A stretch of 64,000 bases of DNA from Trochalopteron elliotii (GCA_024734555.1 JANPWX010000054.1:6570495-6634494), one strand, 5' to 3'. Numbered from the stretch's first letter, positions 1 to 12,700 are shown. Numbers and translations are program-made. The notes: generated by a model from the letters alone, not told the origin.

Positions 1-698
1 CTTCTATTAGTGCAGGCACATGTTGATGAGCACAAGAACGGCTGCAGCCATTGAGGTTATAAATGTTGTTTTATTATCATAGCAGCGAGTCACACTACAA
101 ATTGCAATAAAATCCCTTAACATTTTATTCATATTCACGGTCATATTAGGTCAAGTGCTTGTGAATAAACTCTAGAGGATGGAGGTCTGGCTTTGAGACC
201 GTTGTTACCAATTGGTTGCATTTTAATAGATTTATTATCCAGCTCAAATTGCAGAGCTGTGACTTAATTTCATCAGGGACAAAATGTTTGTAAGATAAGT
301 TTGAAAAGAGCAAGAGGAAGAAAAACAAATATGCATCTACATAAGAATTCTTTGAGCCTCCCAGACACATTAGATGATGATGTTGTTCTGGTAACTGTGA
401 CACCACACTAGTACACATGCTTCAAGTTACTCTGTTAGTAATCATGTTTTGCCACAAAAAATGCAGACCAGTGTTAGTGATACAGGCATTTACAGTCTTC
501 AAATATAATAACCAAAAGCAGATACATTTGCTCTAGATAAAACCCTTGTAAATACTGCTGCTCTTCAACAATGTGGTACAAATACAGCATCTGTATTTCT
601 TGGATACCAAACTTTAAAGGACCCTCAGCTCCTCACAGGATAGCCAATATCCTGTTTTTTCTGATCTTAATGCTAGCCAGTTTGCTGAATGCGTTATT

Positions 699-709
699 TA
701 ATCTAATTA
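699..709. promoter_or_regulatory. Paired-class (P3) homeodomain site
   Basis: TAATCTAATTA fits the P3 dimer consensus TAAT-YNR-ATTA exactly. Function is not shown; in AT-rich DNA about one such match per window is not surprising. Confidence 0.3.
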
Positions 710-3700
710 TGGAATATCTCTCATAGCATAAATATTCCAAGCTCTACAGCAGGCTTCCATTTGTAACTCAAGAGTAGTATAAAAACAAGAGTTAATTGCC
801 TGTACAAATATTTCAGGGTAGCGTTTACGTAATCTACAGTACATTAAGTACCAGAGTTGTGCTCTACTGATAGGTGAAAGAACAACTCTGAAAGGCAACT
901 GCGTTGCCAATTAGCTTTCAACAAATATGTACACAAGCTGTGCTTGCAGGCTTGTGCTCAGCTTCCTCATTCTCCCCAGACTGCCTGCTTGAATAATGGT
1001 GAACTCCTTTCTACACAAATGCCCAGCTAACTTCACACTGCTGGAACAAGGAAAGATGGCATATTTTATTTAGTTGGAATTGTAACCCATCCAAATTTAA
1101 GATCATGACCTGTGACCAAAGCCACACTCCAGTCACAAGGTCTGAACACAAATTCTTTAGTCATGTATGAGCAGGGAGGGAAAATAAAAAGAAAATGTAA
1201 TTGAAAAATCTTCTGTTGTAGTTAGTCCAAAGAGGATGAGGGTTTGTTTGAGAAAAACACCCTGCAAGTCCCAGCTCCTGTGTGTCAGTCCTCCTCAAGG
1301 AGGCTGAGCCAAGAACATGTACACCCACGTGCATTAGCTCTCTGCAGCAACACCATGTTTTTACCCAACAGAGTTGTACACAAATTAAGAAATAAACCTA
1401 AGTTCACAAAACCACATGAAGAGACTAATGTTTGCAGTCTTTGGGCAAATCTGCATGGTGCTCCACCCAGAAAACAGACAGACTTCTTTTAACTCAGGAA
1501 AGCTGATTACCTTGGGCAGAGCCCTGTGCCTAGGACACGGCTGCTTTGCTCTGGGTACCCAGATTTTATCACTGGACAGTAGTTTGGATGTCACTGGACA
1601 ACAGTGTGCAAATACTTTGTTTTCTCTTCATAATTTGCTTTGAAGACTACTGCTACCCCTATTGTACTAGAGTGGGTCTAAAAGAAATATTTTATAGTTA
1701 GCCTTCCAATAGATGTTAAAACACAGCTTTCTGCAATCTTTCAAAGTTTCAGCTCTTTTCATAAATTATTTTTATCGCAACTCTCCCCTCCCCCTTCCAC
1801 TCCCCCAAATTAAAAAAAAAGTTACTGCAGTTACTAAGATGGAAACATTCTGTTGAATCAAGAGAGTTAAACCAATTCCAGAATTCTGCTTCATAAATTC
1901 CTTTGGCTCACATAATTTATGTTATATAAATTGTAATTTTGATAACAATGCAGCTGAAAATAAGTCCAGTCTTGTAAGTTGTGTGGGTGTTTGGTTATGC
2001 TTATATAAAAGTTTAGTTATCCACATTACTTCATAAACGTATGTTTAAGTATGTTTTCATGGATATCTATGCTCTCTGTGGGCATGTTTTCTTTCAGTAT
2101 TTAAGAAAAGTATCACTATGCCATATAGTGTAAAGCTTGTGAAACCTTTTTGTTAGGTAAAAGTCAGCAAAGCCAGTTCTTCAGCTAGTAACCTCATGAT
2201 ATTAAACTGCTGGAGAGAAAGAGAGGAAGGAGGCATGGTGAGACATGAAAGTAGAGCAGGGAGCTGTGTGGCCTTCCTACTGCTGAGCTAGAAAAGCAAC
2301 TTCTGCATTTTCTGTAAAGCAGTCCATATCTGGACTCTGTTAAAACAGAAAGGCTTGCCTGATGATGACTCTCAGACAGCCTAAAGATACCAGAGAATAA
2401 CCAGCTGTTCCTTGGATTCATTTATGTGTGATGGTCAGTTTAACACACTGACAATCTGTGGGTCCCTCATTTGCTGATGCAGTGAATGGCACAAACAAGC
2501 CTCCACACTTTTTTCTCTTTCCAATGACTCTTTTGGAAATGCACTGGTTTCAAATGCAATGCGTTACCACACTGGGATGTCTGTTTCATAGAGTGGTTTA
2601 TCTGCCCACAACTTTAGCCTTTTTCCAAACAGTATTTGAACTTCTGTTGAGGAACCGAAGACCTGACGTGTTTCAACAAAACAATGGGGTCAGCTTAAAT
2701 TTACCTTCATTTCATTCACTACTGAAAAACAATTCAGACCAGCTTGTACAGCTCAGGTTGTGTAGCTCAGCCTGAGCAAAGGAACACCTCCTTGCTCCTG
2801 GGTGTGATGGGCCACTGCCTCCCATTAGGAAGGATGAGCAACAGCAGTCCCGTGCCACTGTGCTGGGGCCGGAGCTTTCAGCACTTCTTCACTTACAGTG
2901 ACATTTCCTCCAACAAAACCTCAGCTGCTCCTCAACGGCTCTTTAACACAGGGCTTTAAAGCCCAAGTTCAACGTTTCAAATAAGGAAGGGGATTCAAAA
3001 ACTCATTTCTGATGCACCTCTTCCAATTCACAGAAGCCTTGGGATGAGGAACATACTCATGCACATGGTGGGTTAAAGAAGAAAAACTACATATTGCTAA
3101 GTACACAAATTACTTGGAATGCATTACAAGAGAATAAAAATAAAAGACTGAAAACACATATGGTGACTGGACTAAAATAATCATTAAAGAAGGGCCATAG
3201 GAGAAAAATAATCTACAGGAATAATACAAGCCTTGTAAGAAGCTATGTTATCTTTACACTACTTTTTAAGTTTCAAATTGTGTGTGTGTATATACATATA
3301 AACATACAGCTTCACATATCATACTGCAGTATCTAAGTAGTCAGATTTTTTTATCTCCAGTTACTCACACAGTAACATGTTGCTCTGTTTTAGCTTACAT
3401 TTAGATGTACATAATCATTATTTTCCATACACTTCAAAACTTCCTCATTCTTCCCCACACACTACATACATTAGACCTTTCCAATTATACCAATGGCAGT
3501 TTTATTCCAATGTAATGATGGCACAACTTGTAAGTGATATATATAGAACTAGCTATGCACCAAACTGTATTTCCTCCTCCCAGAAAAAGGTTTGAAGATG
3601 AACAAAAGACTTATGCTGCTGCTTTTAAATAAAATACAGTTGCATCCTTTAGTTTGTATTTAGAATTAAAAGTACTCATTTGCTTTAAGAAACATATGCT

Positions 3701-4726
3701 TTAAAACTATTTTTTTAACTTCTCTTTTAAACTTTATGTTTGTGTGACTGTCAAGTTTGTAATTTTTAACATTATTATAGTGGTAACAACATGAAGAGGA
3801 AAAAAATACACTTAAGAAATATGAACATCTCCAGTCCTCTGCCATTCCCTCTAATCCTTTACAGCAACATAACTCGTGGTTAATGCTGAATATCCAGTGG
3901 TATCATTGAAGGCAGAACTTAGCCCTATCCATGTACCTTGATATTAAGTGTTGTCAAATTGCTCTTCTTGCTATCACAATTGATTAAAATGAAACCAACG
4001 GCAACAGGAACATTCTGGAAAAGTAAGGATGTTCACACATGAGGATCTCTAAACTCTACAGAGTTATGTGAACACAGCATCCACCCAAATCTCTAACAGC
4101 CAGAAATTCTGCCAGTCACAGGAACTGAAGTTTTCTCCTGGCAGTTCACTCGCTGCCCAACAGGTCACCTACAGAAAAAGCCTCTTGCAACTGCCCACCT
4201 CTCTCCCCCCTCAGAACCACAGCCAACTTTTCAGGCAGCATCCTGGGTATTCTACTGCTTCCACACAGATGACAAGGTGAATGTGGCAGCATGCCCTCAG
4301 AATATCACTTGAAAAATTAAAAGCACCCAAAACAACCCAACTATGAGACTCATCATTTTGATAGCCTGCCACAGATCAGAAATCAGCCTACATCTGTTTA
4401 AATCCATGTAAGGTGGCTGCTTGGCAGATTAAAGCCAGGGTTGCTTTGATTTGTCTTCCTTCTTCACCACCCCTCCACTGTGAAAGATGGAATTGCTTCA
4501 CTGAAAATTCTGGCAGGGGAAAGCTTGCACCAAAACAGGGAAATCTGTAGCAAACCAGAGTCAGCCCAGGCACACACTGCTCCCTCCCTGATGCTGATGT
4601 GCACATAGAATATTTGGCATGTTATCTTCTTCCAGAGCTCCCCCTAGACCCTGCACCAGGAGCATCTAAAGAAGACCTTCAGTGGTGACACAAAGCCAGG
4701 CCCTGAGATGGGTCCCGGGCTCCATC

Positions 4727-4772
4727 CCCACAGCTGCATTCTGCTGCTGTGGTGTGCACACACAGCTGTGGG
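4727..4772. repeat. Hairpin with 10-bp stem
   Basis: CCCACAGCTG (4,727-4,736) pairs exactly with CAGCTGTGGG (4,763-4,772) across a 26-base loop that itself has a competing CACAGC/GCTGTG pairing. It is within background expectation for this window size. Confidence 0.8.
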
Positions 4773-5037
4773 TTCAAGGCAGGAGTCAAAGCTGAACAGG
4801 GAATTTCAGGGGATTTCTCTGCCTCTGCTGGGGTGACTCCAGCAGCTTCTTCGTCAGAGTGCAAAGGGCAAAAACCAAGGGAAGGAGAGTGAGCGGCAAG
4901 AACAGCAAATGTTGCTCAAAAGGATTTTGTGCTCCCTCTATGCACAATAAATGTGGAGAGGGAACAAGTTGATTTTAGCACCCTCACTCTCATGTTTAGT
5001 TGCATTCCTTTTTTGCTATTTAACTCCTCCCATCTCA

Positions 5038-5085
5038 GAAACAAACAAACCAACCCCCCAGTAAAAGAACCCCAAATATGTACCC
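5038..5085 (+). repeat. A/C-rich low-complexity tract
   Basis: The tract reads GAAACAAACAAACCAACCCC and continues A/C-rich with AAAGAACCCC. There is no coding content. Confidence 0.75.
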
Positions 5086-5536
5086 TAATTTTTAAGTCAG
5101 GAATACTTCTTTGCCTCAGCTGCAGGACCCAAAGCAGCACTAAGTTTGCGGAATTTTACCTGAATTTCTGATTCATCACATCAGTTTTAGACTGTTAACA
5201 TTTGTCTCCCAGTAACACTGATCTCTGGTTGTGCTAATTTTAGAACAATCTGAATCAATTCTGAAAACTGAACAAAACTATTGAAGCACCACAGATAAAG
5301 CTCAGTTAAAATCCTGTACTAGCTTTTCTCAACTGATATTTGAAACCATACAATTCATCAATATTATGGATTAATATTGACTTTTACTCTTCAGCTCACA
5401 GTATTTCTTCAGCTGTATTTAATGGCTATTACTAAAATTATCTGCATTTTATTTTTTCAGCATTCACATTTTTCTACTACTTTCCCAACAGATTCCTTTT
5501 ATTATCATTTTTTTGGCCCACTGCCCTTCCTCACAG

Positions 5537-5623
5537 TGTCCACAATCCGTGGAGAAGAGATTGCTGATGGCGTTATCACAGGCAAACAGAATGAAGCTAA
5601 TGGTAACAGGCACTCCTTGCTAG
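5537..5623 (+). other. Candidate exon, 66 or 87 nt
   Basis: A good acceptor (pyrimidine-rich CCCACTGCCCTTCCTCACAG ending at 5,536) precedes it. Two donors follow, AATG then GTAACA at 5,603 (66-nt exon) and CTAG then GTAATT at 5,624 (87-nt exon). Two frames stay open in the shorter version. One frame contains the residues STIRGEEIADGVITGKQNEA; I do not recognise it. The stretch also overlaps the start of a possible conserved non-coding element, so sequence constraint here would not by itself prove coding function. Confidence 0.2.
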
Positions 5624-5629
5624 GTAATT

Positions 5630-5960
5630 ATTATAGGAGAAGGAATGCAAATGAGCCCTAATCTGTCTCACACAATGGCAGAGGTCTCAGATTTGCATTA
5701 AACCTTTTGGAGCTCTCCCAGATTGGGGACTGCAGATAACAATGCATCTGCAGCCCAGGCTGCCCCAGTGGTTATTACATTGTGCGCCAGCAGGTAGTGT
5801 CCCTGAATGACTCTCCCCTCCCCCTTTACATCTCCAGTCCCCTCCTCCTTCTCTCCTTCCCCCCAGCTTTGCAGGAAAAAAAGCTAATTGTGCATGCCAT
5901 TTGGCTCGATTCATGTTTACGATGAAGAAGAAAGCAGTGCTGTTTGGTAATTATAAGAGG
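5630..5960. promoter_or_regulatory. Possible conserved non-coding element
   Basis: The stretch combines octamer-like ATTTGCATTA (about 5,691), TGCAAATGAG (5,646), two GGTAATTA homeodomain cores (5,623 and 5,946), GCATCTGCAG with an E-box (5,744), and GTGCATGCCATTTGGC near 5,890. It is not repetitive and is of mixed composition, the texture seen in developmental enhancers. A C/T-rich run (5,810-5,870) interrupts it. Conservation cannot be tested from one sequence. Confidence 0.3.
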
Positions 5961-7740
5961 GAAATGGACATCAGGAAATCTCCATTCTATTCTCAGCTAT
6001 GCCATTCACTTGCCAGGGAACTGAAGGAAAATAACTTCGCTTTTCTGTGCATCCATGTGTTCAGTTAGAAATACAGGGCTGGCATTTGTAGTGGCCCAAC
6101 AGACTCTCATTTTACAGAGGCACCTGCTGAACACTTTCAGGAAGCTAATGCCACACTTCACTCGAATCTAGGCTGAGTTGATGATAAGCCGCGGTCCTTC
6201 AGAAGAACCACTGCCTAGATCTCAATTCCCCATCTGATAATAGGTTGTAAAGAATGATATTCTTTTCCAGCACTGTATTGTGCTACAAAAACACCTAAAC
6301 TAACACCTGCCAGCTGGGGCCATGCTCAGGGTTCACACAGGTGTCTGCCCACGAGCAGATCTTAAAAGAAGGTGGCGTAGGAACTATGTTTGAGGTGCTC
6401 TGATCACAAGCCACATAGCAAAAGGTTGTCCCAAACCTTATCTTTTCTAGCTTCTTCCGTATGGCTTGTTTGGATTAGGAGCACTGGAGTCAAACGTATT
6501 GAACCTTTTCCAAGTGAGTCCCTGGTCTGAGGTCAAAACTCCTTACCAGCATGACTTTTTCCAACACTACTGCCTTCTTTCTTGGATGCTCATTTTCTCC
6601 TGAGACATTTTTGTTAAATGGGGTATTTCCAAAATTGATCTTCAGGAATCAAAGTCTCTGTCACAGAAACGCAGACTAGAAAATGGAGACTATCAAACTA
6701 AGTGGGCATATAAACTAATTTCTCAGCATATTAAAACCCAAACAGCACCACCTACAAAAAACCCAAACCAAACAAACAAAAAAACCCAACCAAAACCAAA
6801 CCACACCAAACACAACGCCCCAAAATCAAACCAATTAACTATTGCCCGAAATTAATAAAGTTTTTTACAACAAAAATAGTTAAAACCCCACAGCTGTAGA
6901 AAGTGCTACAGTTTTTTAAATACCATGTAACAAGTCAGTTTTTCAATAATGAAAGTTTTGCTCATTTCCATCTCATGGTGCAGCAGTGGGGTGGGGCAGC
7001 ACTACTTCTTCATCCAGTTACTGGAATACACTACACATGTCTCCGGGATGGTCTCTGATAGCTGGCATCCTCAAGCAACATTCATCACACCTAAACAATC
7101 AGTTTAAAAACGTATTTATTTTTAAATTATGCTAAGGCTCTATTATGATATTGAAGTTATCTGAAAGAATCTTCTCCCATTTGCACTGACATTTAAAGTT
7201 CTTGCCACTTTGAAGCACTGTTATGGTACAACATTATGAATGATCAATCTTTACATTAGAAAGGCAAAAGCTATCTTTCACTGGTTAGTTCCCATAAAAC
7301 AAGGAGGGGATTTTCATTCATCTGGTTCATAAAGCTGAAAACATTTTCCCATGTAGTCTTTGTGCTAGCTTTCCAACACTAGAAAGCATTTCATTGAGAA
7401 CACAAGGGGGTATTTTTACATTATCAAGGCATGGCAGGTATAAGAACCTACAATTGAATTCTAACATGCTCAGGTTCAGATTTGTCACTGGTCTCTAGGC
7501 TGCTTCTCCTCAGCGACCAGTTACTACCAACTGCCTACTGTTGCCATTTATATGCACATAAAAACCTTCTTCCCAGCCCACATATAGGTGTGGAGAGCCT
7601 GACAGACTCACCCTCACCTGGAAGTCTGGGATTACCACACTGCTGCTAGACCAGCAAAAGCACCAGGGCAGAGAAAGTCAGCAGGACAGCCCAAACCAAT
7701 TTTACTGCCACCTGAACACACCCAGCTGGTTCTGCCTGGA
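5961..7740. other. No gene seen
   Basis: Apart from the A/C-rich tract near 6.75-6.84 kb I see no open frame above background, no repeat and no RNA gene. A C/D-box-like spacing at 6,180-6,240 was examined and set aside. Confidence 0.6.
6746..6835 (+). repeat. A/C-rich, almost G-free tract
   Basis: About 90 bases of AAACC/AAACA-type sequence contain a single G. It is T/G-rich on the minus strand. There is no regular unit, so it is better called a low-complexity tract than a microsatellite. Confidence 0.9.
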
Positions 7741-7776
7741 GTGGACTTCGGCTATCTCACCTCCTCCTGCCCGCAG

Positions 7777-7817
7777 ATCTGGGGTGGTGGAAGGGGGAAA
7801 GGGAGGAATCCTGGAAG
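7777..7817 (+). other. Candidate microexon, 41 nt
   Basis: The acceptor CTCACCTCCTCCTGCCCGCAG ends at 7,776 and the donor GGAAG then GTAAGG starts at 7,818; both are close to consensus. All three frames are open over the 41 purine-rich bases, so nothing favours coding. The same place carries a strong donor on the minus strand (AGGAG then GTGAGA, at about 7,760), so the strand is ambiguous. No family match. Confidence 0.17.
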
Positions 7818-8689
7818 GTAAGGAACAGGGAGCACAGCTGCCTTCATGGGGAGCTACTGCTCACCCTGTGACCCCTGGCCCATCACCAAAGCCATGCACT
7901 TCAGGACCACTCTCACATTAAGCATTAACTCAGGCAGTTCAGCTGCGTTGCCGAGTAGCCGGTCAAATATTTACAAGGGTTTCAGAAGGTGCAAAATTAA
8001 CCTCACCCTTTCAGTGTAAAACCCAATGTCCACGATTTCATACTCTGTTTTGCAAAGCAAGAAGTCACAATTCTGAAGCTTTGAGACTTGCAGCACAAAG
8101 TCGTTAGAAGGAATAATCCAAACAGGAAAACTAAGAGGGACTCAATGCACGCTGTAGACAAAATATTGGCACCACATACAGCGCTGGCAAATAGAGCAGC
8201 ATGCCGTGTTCCTAAGGGGGAGAACAAGTAAAATCCAGCTCCTAGAGTGGTGACTGCAACCTCACCTGAACAGCAGCTTTCCCTTTGTCCAGCTGCCTCC
8301 AGGTCATTTGACAGTAAAGACAAAAATTGTCACTGCTCTTTCAAGGATCTCAACAGCTTTCCAACCTCGGGCACCCCCCGACTCCACCATTCTCACCAGC
8401 CTTTTGAGAGTTTCCCTCTATAGCAGCATTCTGCGTTTCAGGGATTCAACCTTTCAACTGAAGCATGAGAGATCGCTTATACTGTTGAACCGGTGGAGCT
8501 GCCAGCCTCCCCTTTGTTGCACAAGGATTTACACTTGAATGGCGCTGGGAAGCAGAGTCTTTTAAGGAAAGGCTGGTGGGGGGAAGACAATTTCCTTGCC
8601 AGCATCCTATTGGCAAATCACGTTCATCTACCAGCTCAACTTCTCCAGTTCACGTAACTACAGGAACCTCATCGAACAGCTAAGTTTGT

Positions 8690-8900
8690 AAGTTTACTGG
8701 GAGGTGACTTTTATCAATAAATTGCTAATTTTAGCTTACTTCAACAAGGATATACAGAGTCATAAGTGAAGTTCATTTCGAACGAAATGTGGGCACTTAA
8801 TGTAATTCAGTCCAATGCAAATTACATCATTATCTTAATCTGTGACTCATTTATGTATTTCCTATTACAGCCTTGCATTGCCATGCACATCATAGTCCAT
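8690..8900. promoter_or_regulatory. Possible conserved non-coding element with palindrome
   Basis: It contains CATTTCGAACGAAATG (8,774-8,789, perfect 7-bp arms round AA), octamer ATGCAAAT (8,815-8,822) running into TACATCATT, AATTGCTAATTTTAGC (8,719) and TGACTCATT (8,843, AP-1 like). Two CpGs inside the palindrome stand out in a CpG-poor region. This is regulatory texture only; no function is shown. Confidence 0.25.
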
Positions 8901-9539
8901 CCAATGGCTTCTACTGCTTTTCAAGAGAGACACTGGGGAATACCACAACGGCACAGATGCACTGCAGAAAATCACGTGAAACAAGAAGAGTATGCAAGCC
9001 TGCTCCAGTTTAACAGTGGCACGCTGGCTTTGGCCCTTTACTTAATCATATACACACTTAGCACCAGCCTGATGCATTTCTTCTGTTCTTAAGTTGCGAA
9101 TGGGTAGATAATTACTTGTTGGTTTCAGGCTATGTTAGCAGTTACCAAGCAGTATCGTATTGCTGCCTTTCAAACAGCAGCACGCTGGTAAATCCACATA
9201 GTTTTTTGTTTGTCTGCTTGCCTGCTTGGAAGCATAAAGCCTTCTATCTCCAAAGAAAAATAATAGCATCCGAAGTTTGAAAATTGGCAAATGCTAATCT
9301 GGCATAGAAAAAGATCTGTAAGGAACATTCCTTCTGGTTTTAAAATGTTACACCTGCTTCTGATTAGATTCCATTTCCTGAATTCTGAATTGGCCACATG
9401 CTGAAACAGACAGCAGCACAGCCTGCAGTGTGCAGCAAGGAAAAGGCTAGCACAACCCAGAGCTGGTGGCAAACCACAGTCCCCATGAAAACCACATGTG
9501 CCAGAGACCAAATATTGTGCATTTTGCTTACTGCTAATA

Positions 9540-9568
9540 AAGCTGCTTCACTTCATTAAAAGCAGCTT
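9540..9568. repeat. Hairpin with 9-bp stem
   Basis: AAGCTGCTT (9,540-9,548) and AAGCAGCTT (9,560-9,568) flank an 11-base loop. It sits just left of a homeodomain-rich stretch (GATTAATTAG at about 9,590) and about 150 bases left of the exon candidate at 9,720. Confidence 0.8.
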
Positions 9569-9719
9569 ATCATTTTATCTACTCACTCTGATTAATTAGC
9601 CTTTAGTTAAAATGAATGAGCACTTGATTCGAGGATTCCATTAATGTGACACTGGTGAACCACCACTTGCATACTTCTTCCAACCTTTTCCTTTTACTGT
9701 CCAACCTTTCTACACCCAG

Positions 9720-9790
9720 GGTCTTATTAAGCCGTTCAGACTGACATTCCCAGAGCCCTTTGAGGATATCAAAACACTTTTAAGACAGAG
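9720..9790 (+). other. Candidate exon, 71 nt
   Basis: A strong acceptor precedes it: a pyrimidine-rich run of about 45 bases from 9,674 ends in CAG at 9,717-9,719. A strong donor follows, with AGAG at the exon end and GTGAGTAAGG from 9,791. Only one of the three frames is open; it enters in phase 0 and leaves in phase 2. The 23 complete codons include the motif FRLTFPEPFEDIKTLLRQ, which has protein-like composition (alternating hydrophobic residues, few rare amino acids). I do not recognise the family. It lies 150 bases downstream of a homeodomain-rich stretch. It could be a small coding exon, a lncRNA exon or a chance pairing; splice-like pairs are common in 64 kb, but few have this combination. 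Confidence 0.27.
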
Positions 9791-12700
9791 GTGAGTAAGG
9801 AAATATCCCCCAGTCCAAAATTCTTCCAAGGCTCAGTTTTCCTGCTGGAATATACAGATGTATGTAATCTACTTCTCACTGTAATTATGATCACAAGCTT
9901 GGAAAGAAGAAAGAGCCAGGTAAACAGACTGTGTTACTGGGAACAGGGGCAAAACAACAGTACCTTTAATACATGCAACTTATTTGTCCTTCCAGAACAA
10001 AATAATCTTAACTATGGAGCACAAACAGCAGTCAGTTCCATCAAAAACCTGACTTTCTTAGAGAGCGAATAACTTTCTCCCAAGCCAAATACCATGTGCT
10101 GTATATGCATAAAGACAGCTTCTGCTACAGTACATGCCTACAGATTTCACAGTTGCATACGACCGCCAAAATCTCAATTTCTAGCAGCAAAAAACGTATG
10201 TTACCATTATTTAGCCAAGCATCTGAAGACTGAAATATATCCTAGCTGCTCATTTTGCTGGAAAACAGTGCTTTGCTTCATAAACCTATTCTTCTTGTCT
10301 AATCCATTTATTATGACCACCAGAAATACCCAAATGTATTTGGGAAACTTTAAAAAATAAACAAAGAAAACCCAAAGCTACACATCTTCCCTTTTCCTTC
10401 TTTAAAATTTTAAGCTTCCACTCTTTCACAACAATGCCCACCAGAAGACTGAAAAATCATTAGGCCTAAAACTGCAACAAATCCATATTTTGAGGGAGAA
10501 ATGGAAGGAAAGAAGGTGAAGAGAAGGGGAAATAAAACTTCCTGGGTCATTCTAACATTTAGATCTAATTTCCTGTTTAATCAAGAATAGTAAGTAGAAT
10601 AGTAAGGAAGTGACTGGAAGCTTTCTATTTATGCAACAAGCAATTTAAGAGATCTCTTTCAATTGAATAGCTTGGTTAGGGTATGAACTGCAGACTACAA
10701 GCACAAGCTTGAAATTCACCATCCAGCCAGACAAGGCTGTATTCGAGAAGGCACCAAAGCATGATCTGGTTTACATCACACAGCAGGGCAGTAACTGACC
10801 ATGAGTCACTGATGCACTTCATCTGGCTTTTAAGGCCATCAGCACCAGATAAAAATGTTTTAGGACACATTTTACAAAGCACTTCCCATTATAAGTTTAC
10901 CTGGCCAGTTCAAATCTGCATAGAATTTTCTAGACAAAATTTCTTCATGGCAAGGCTTCTAAGATGAAGTATCTTCTGTCCTGCAGCTGGCAAGACATTA
11001 GAGCAGCTCTCTACTGTAATGACTGAGCTAACTGAACAGGAGTCTTTCCGTGGGCTAAGCCCAAGAAGGATGAAACAGGATGAATGATTTCTGCTACCAC
11101 AGCCTGGGCTGCAAGTAGCACCCAGTCCTCACAATACCCTAGGCAGCATCACATAAAACAATGTGTGTGCCAAACACAGTAGAAGAGACAAAAAAACCCT
11201 AGAAAACATGATTTTGAAATATCAACTCATGATTTTGGATTCATACCTTAAAAATCTTAGTTTAGGAATGAAAAATTCTGCTGGTTTGGGTTCGTTATTA
11301 TTTTTTTATGAATGGCCAAATTTTTGAAACTTATAAAGAATTCATATGCATCTTTGTGTACCTGAAAGACTGAGCAGTATGCAACCAGGTGGGTCATTCC
11401 CTAGCAGCAGAGGACAGGTATCACTTTTAAGGAAATACGGCAACAAACCAGGTCTTTTTCATTGCTAATTTCAACGAGGACTTTATAACTGATTTGGGCC
11501 TTGCAGCTTTCTTTTGGAAGGACTAACAGAGAATAGAAACAAAAGTAAAATACCAAAACCTGCCACCTACCACCACTAATAGCTATGCATTACACTTCGT
11601 TCCTCTCAGCCATTCATTATGGATTAGCACAACAGGCTCTCTCAGAAACTCCTTCCTCTTCACTTCGGTACACTTAAAACCACCAAAGATGTTTAAAACA
11701 CTTTCTAGAGGTACAAAACAAGCATTTAGCTTTCTGAATCTACATGGTAAACAGATTCTAAACATAAAAATTACCTGAAAAATGCACTGCTGGGATGGAA
11801 GTTATTTTTCCTTCTCCAATAAAGTTTATGAGATTTAAGTCTTCTCCGTACCAGAATAAAGAATTAATACCTGTAACATTCAGGAAATGAAACTCTGGAA
11901 AAAATCAAAGGTTTTACTAAAAAGCAAGAGAGGGCAGGCTTATTGTTAAGTTAATGAAGTACTTAAAGACCTTAAGCAGTGGCAAAGTCCTGCTTTAAAG
12001 TGGGAGATGGTTAAGGCTTTGCAAATTGAGAACTCTGGAAGAACCTGTCATCCTTTCCTACGGTGCAATACAGCTTTGACAGGCATATCATTTTACTAAA
12101 TACAGTTATTGAATGAGAAATCCTAACCCCAAAGATCTCAAAGGATTTGAGGGAGAAAAAAAAATCCAAGACCTGAAACAAATACCGTGTTGAAATGCTC
12201 TATAAATGCTCAAGAGCTGTGAACTTGATTTATATATGGAAAAAAAAGTACAAACAATTAGGGCAAACTTCCAACTGACAGCTAAGTTATTACAGACATG
12301 GTGTTTAACATACCGTGTCACCCACCTGAAATCTTAGCTAGCAGCAGTATCACCTTTCCTTTGGAGATAGCTCAGGTTGATACAAATAAAAAAGGAAAAT
12401 GGGGAAATGACGCGGGAAATAAAAGTTCTTAAAAAAATCAGTGCGAAATAGTCATTTCAGATGCACTGATACAAAACATAACTTTTGAAAAAATCGGAAT
12501 GGAGGTAGGATTGCTCTTTTAACAAACCAGAAAATTAAAAATTATCTTTGCCCAAATTTAGTTAAGAGGAACGGGCAGAGAAAAGTATAACATTAAAGGC
12601 AAAAAGCAAAACACAGCTAACTGGCCCACAGGACAGCCTGATCTTTTGTTGCCTTGTCCCTGCCCTGCCTCTCCCTCTCCTTTCTGACCCCCCTTCAACA

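Larger units (their letters stand above)
1..5370. other. No gene seen; AT-rich background
   Basis: The left end holds only short chance frames. It includes the P3 homeodomain site at 699, a minus-strand acceptor-like pyrimidine run at about 2,210-2,230 with no matching donor, a weak TG/TA run near 3,281 and a GC-richer patch at 4,640-4,860. Confidence 0.6.

Noticed and set aside
2194..2230. Minus-strand acceptor behind CCTCCTTCCTCTCTTTCTC
   Set aside because: No donor or long open frame follows it.
5785..5802. Possible CTCF site (GCGCCAGCAGGTAG read on the other strand)
   Set aside because: Three core positions disagree with the CTCF consensus, so it is too weak to call.
6175..6245. C/D-box-like spacing (TGATGAT then CTGA about 60 bases later)
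   Set aside because: The base before the C box does not fit and the flanks do not form the terminal stem needed for a snoRNA.
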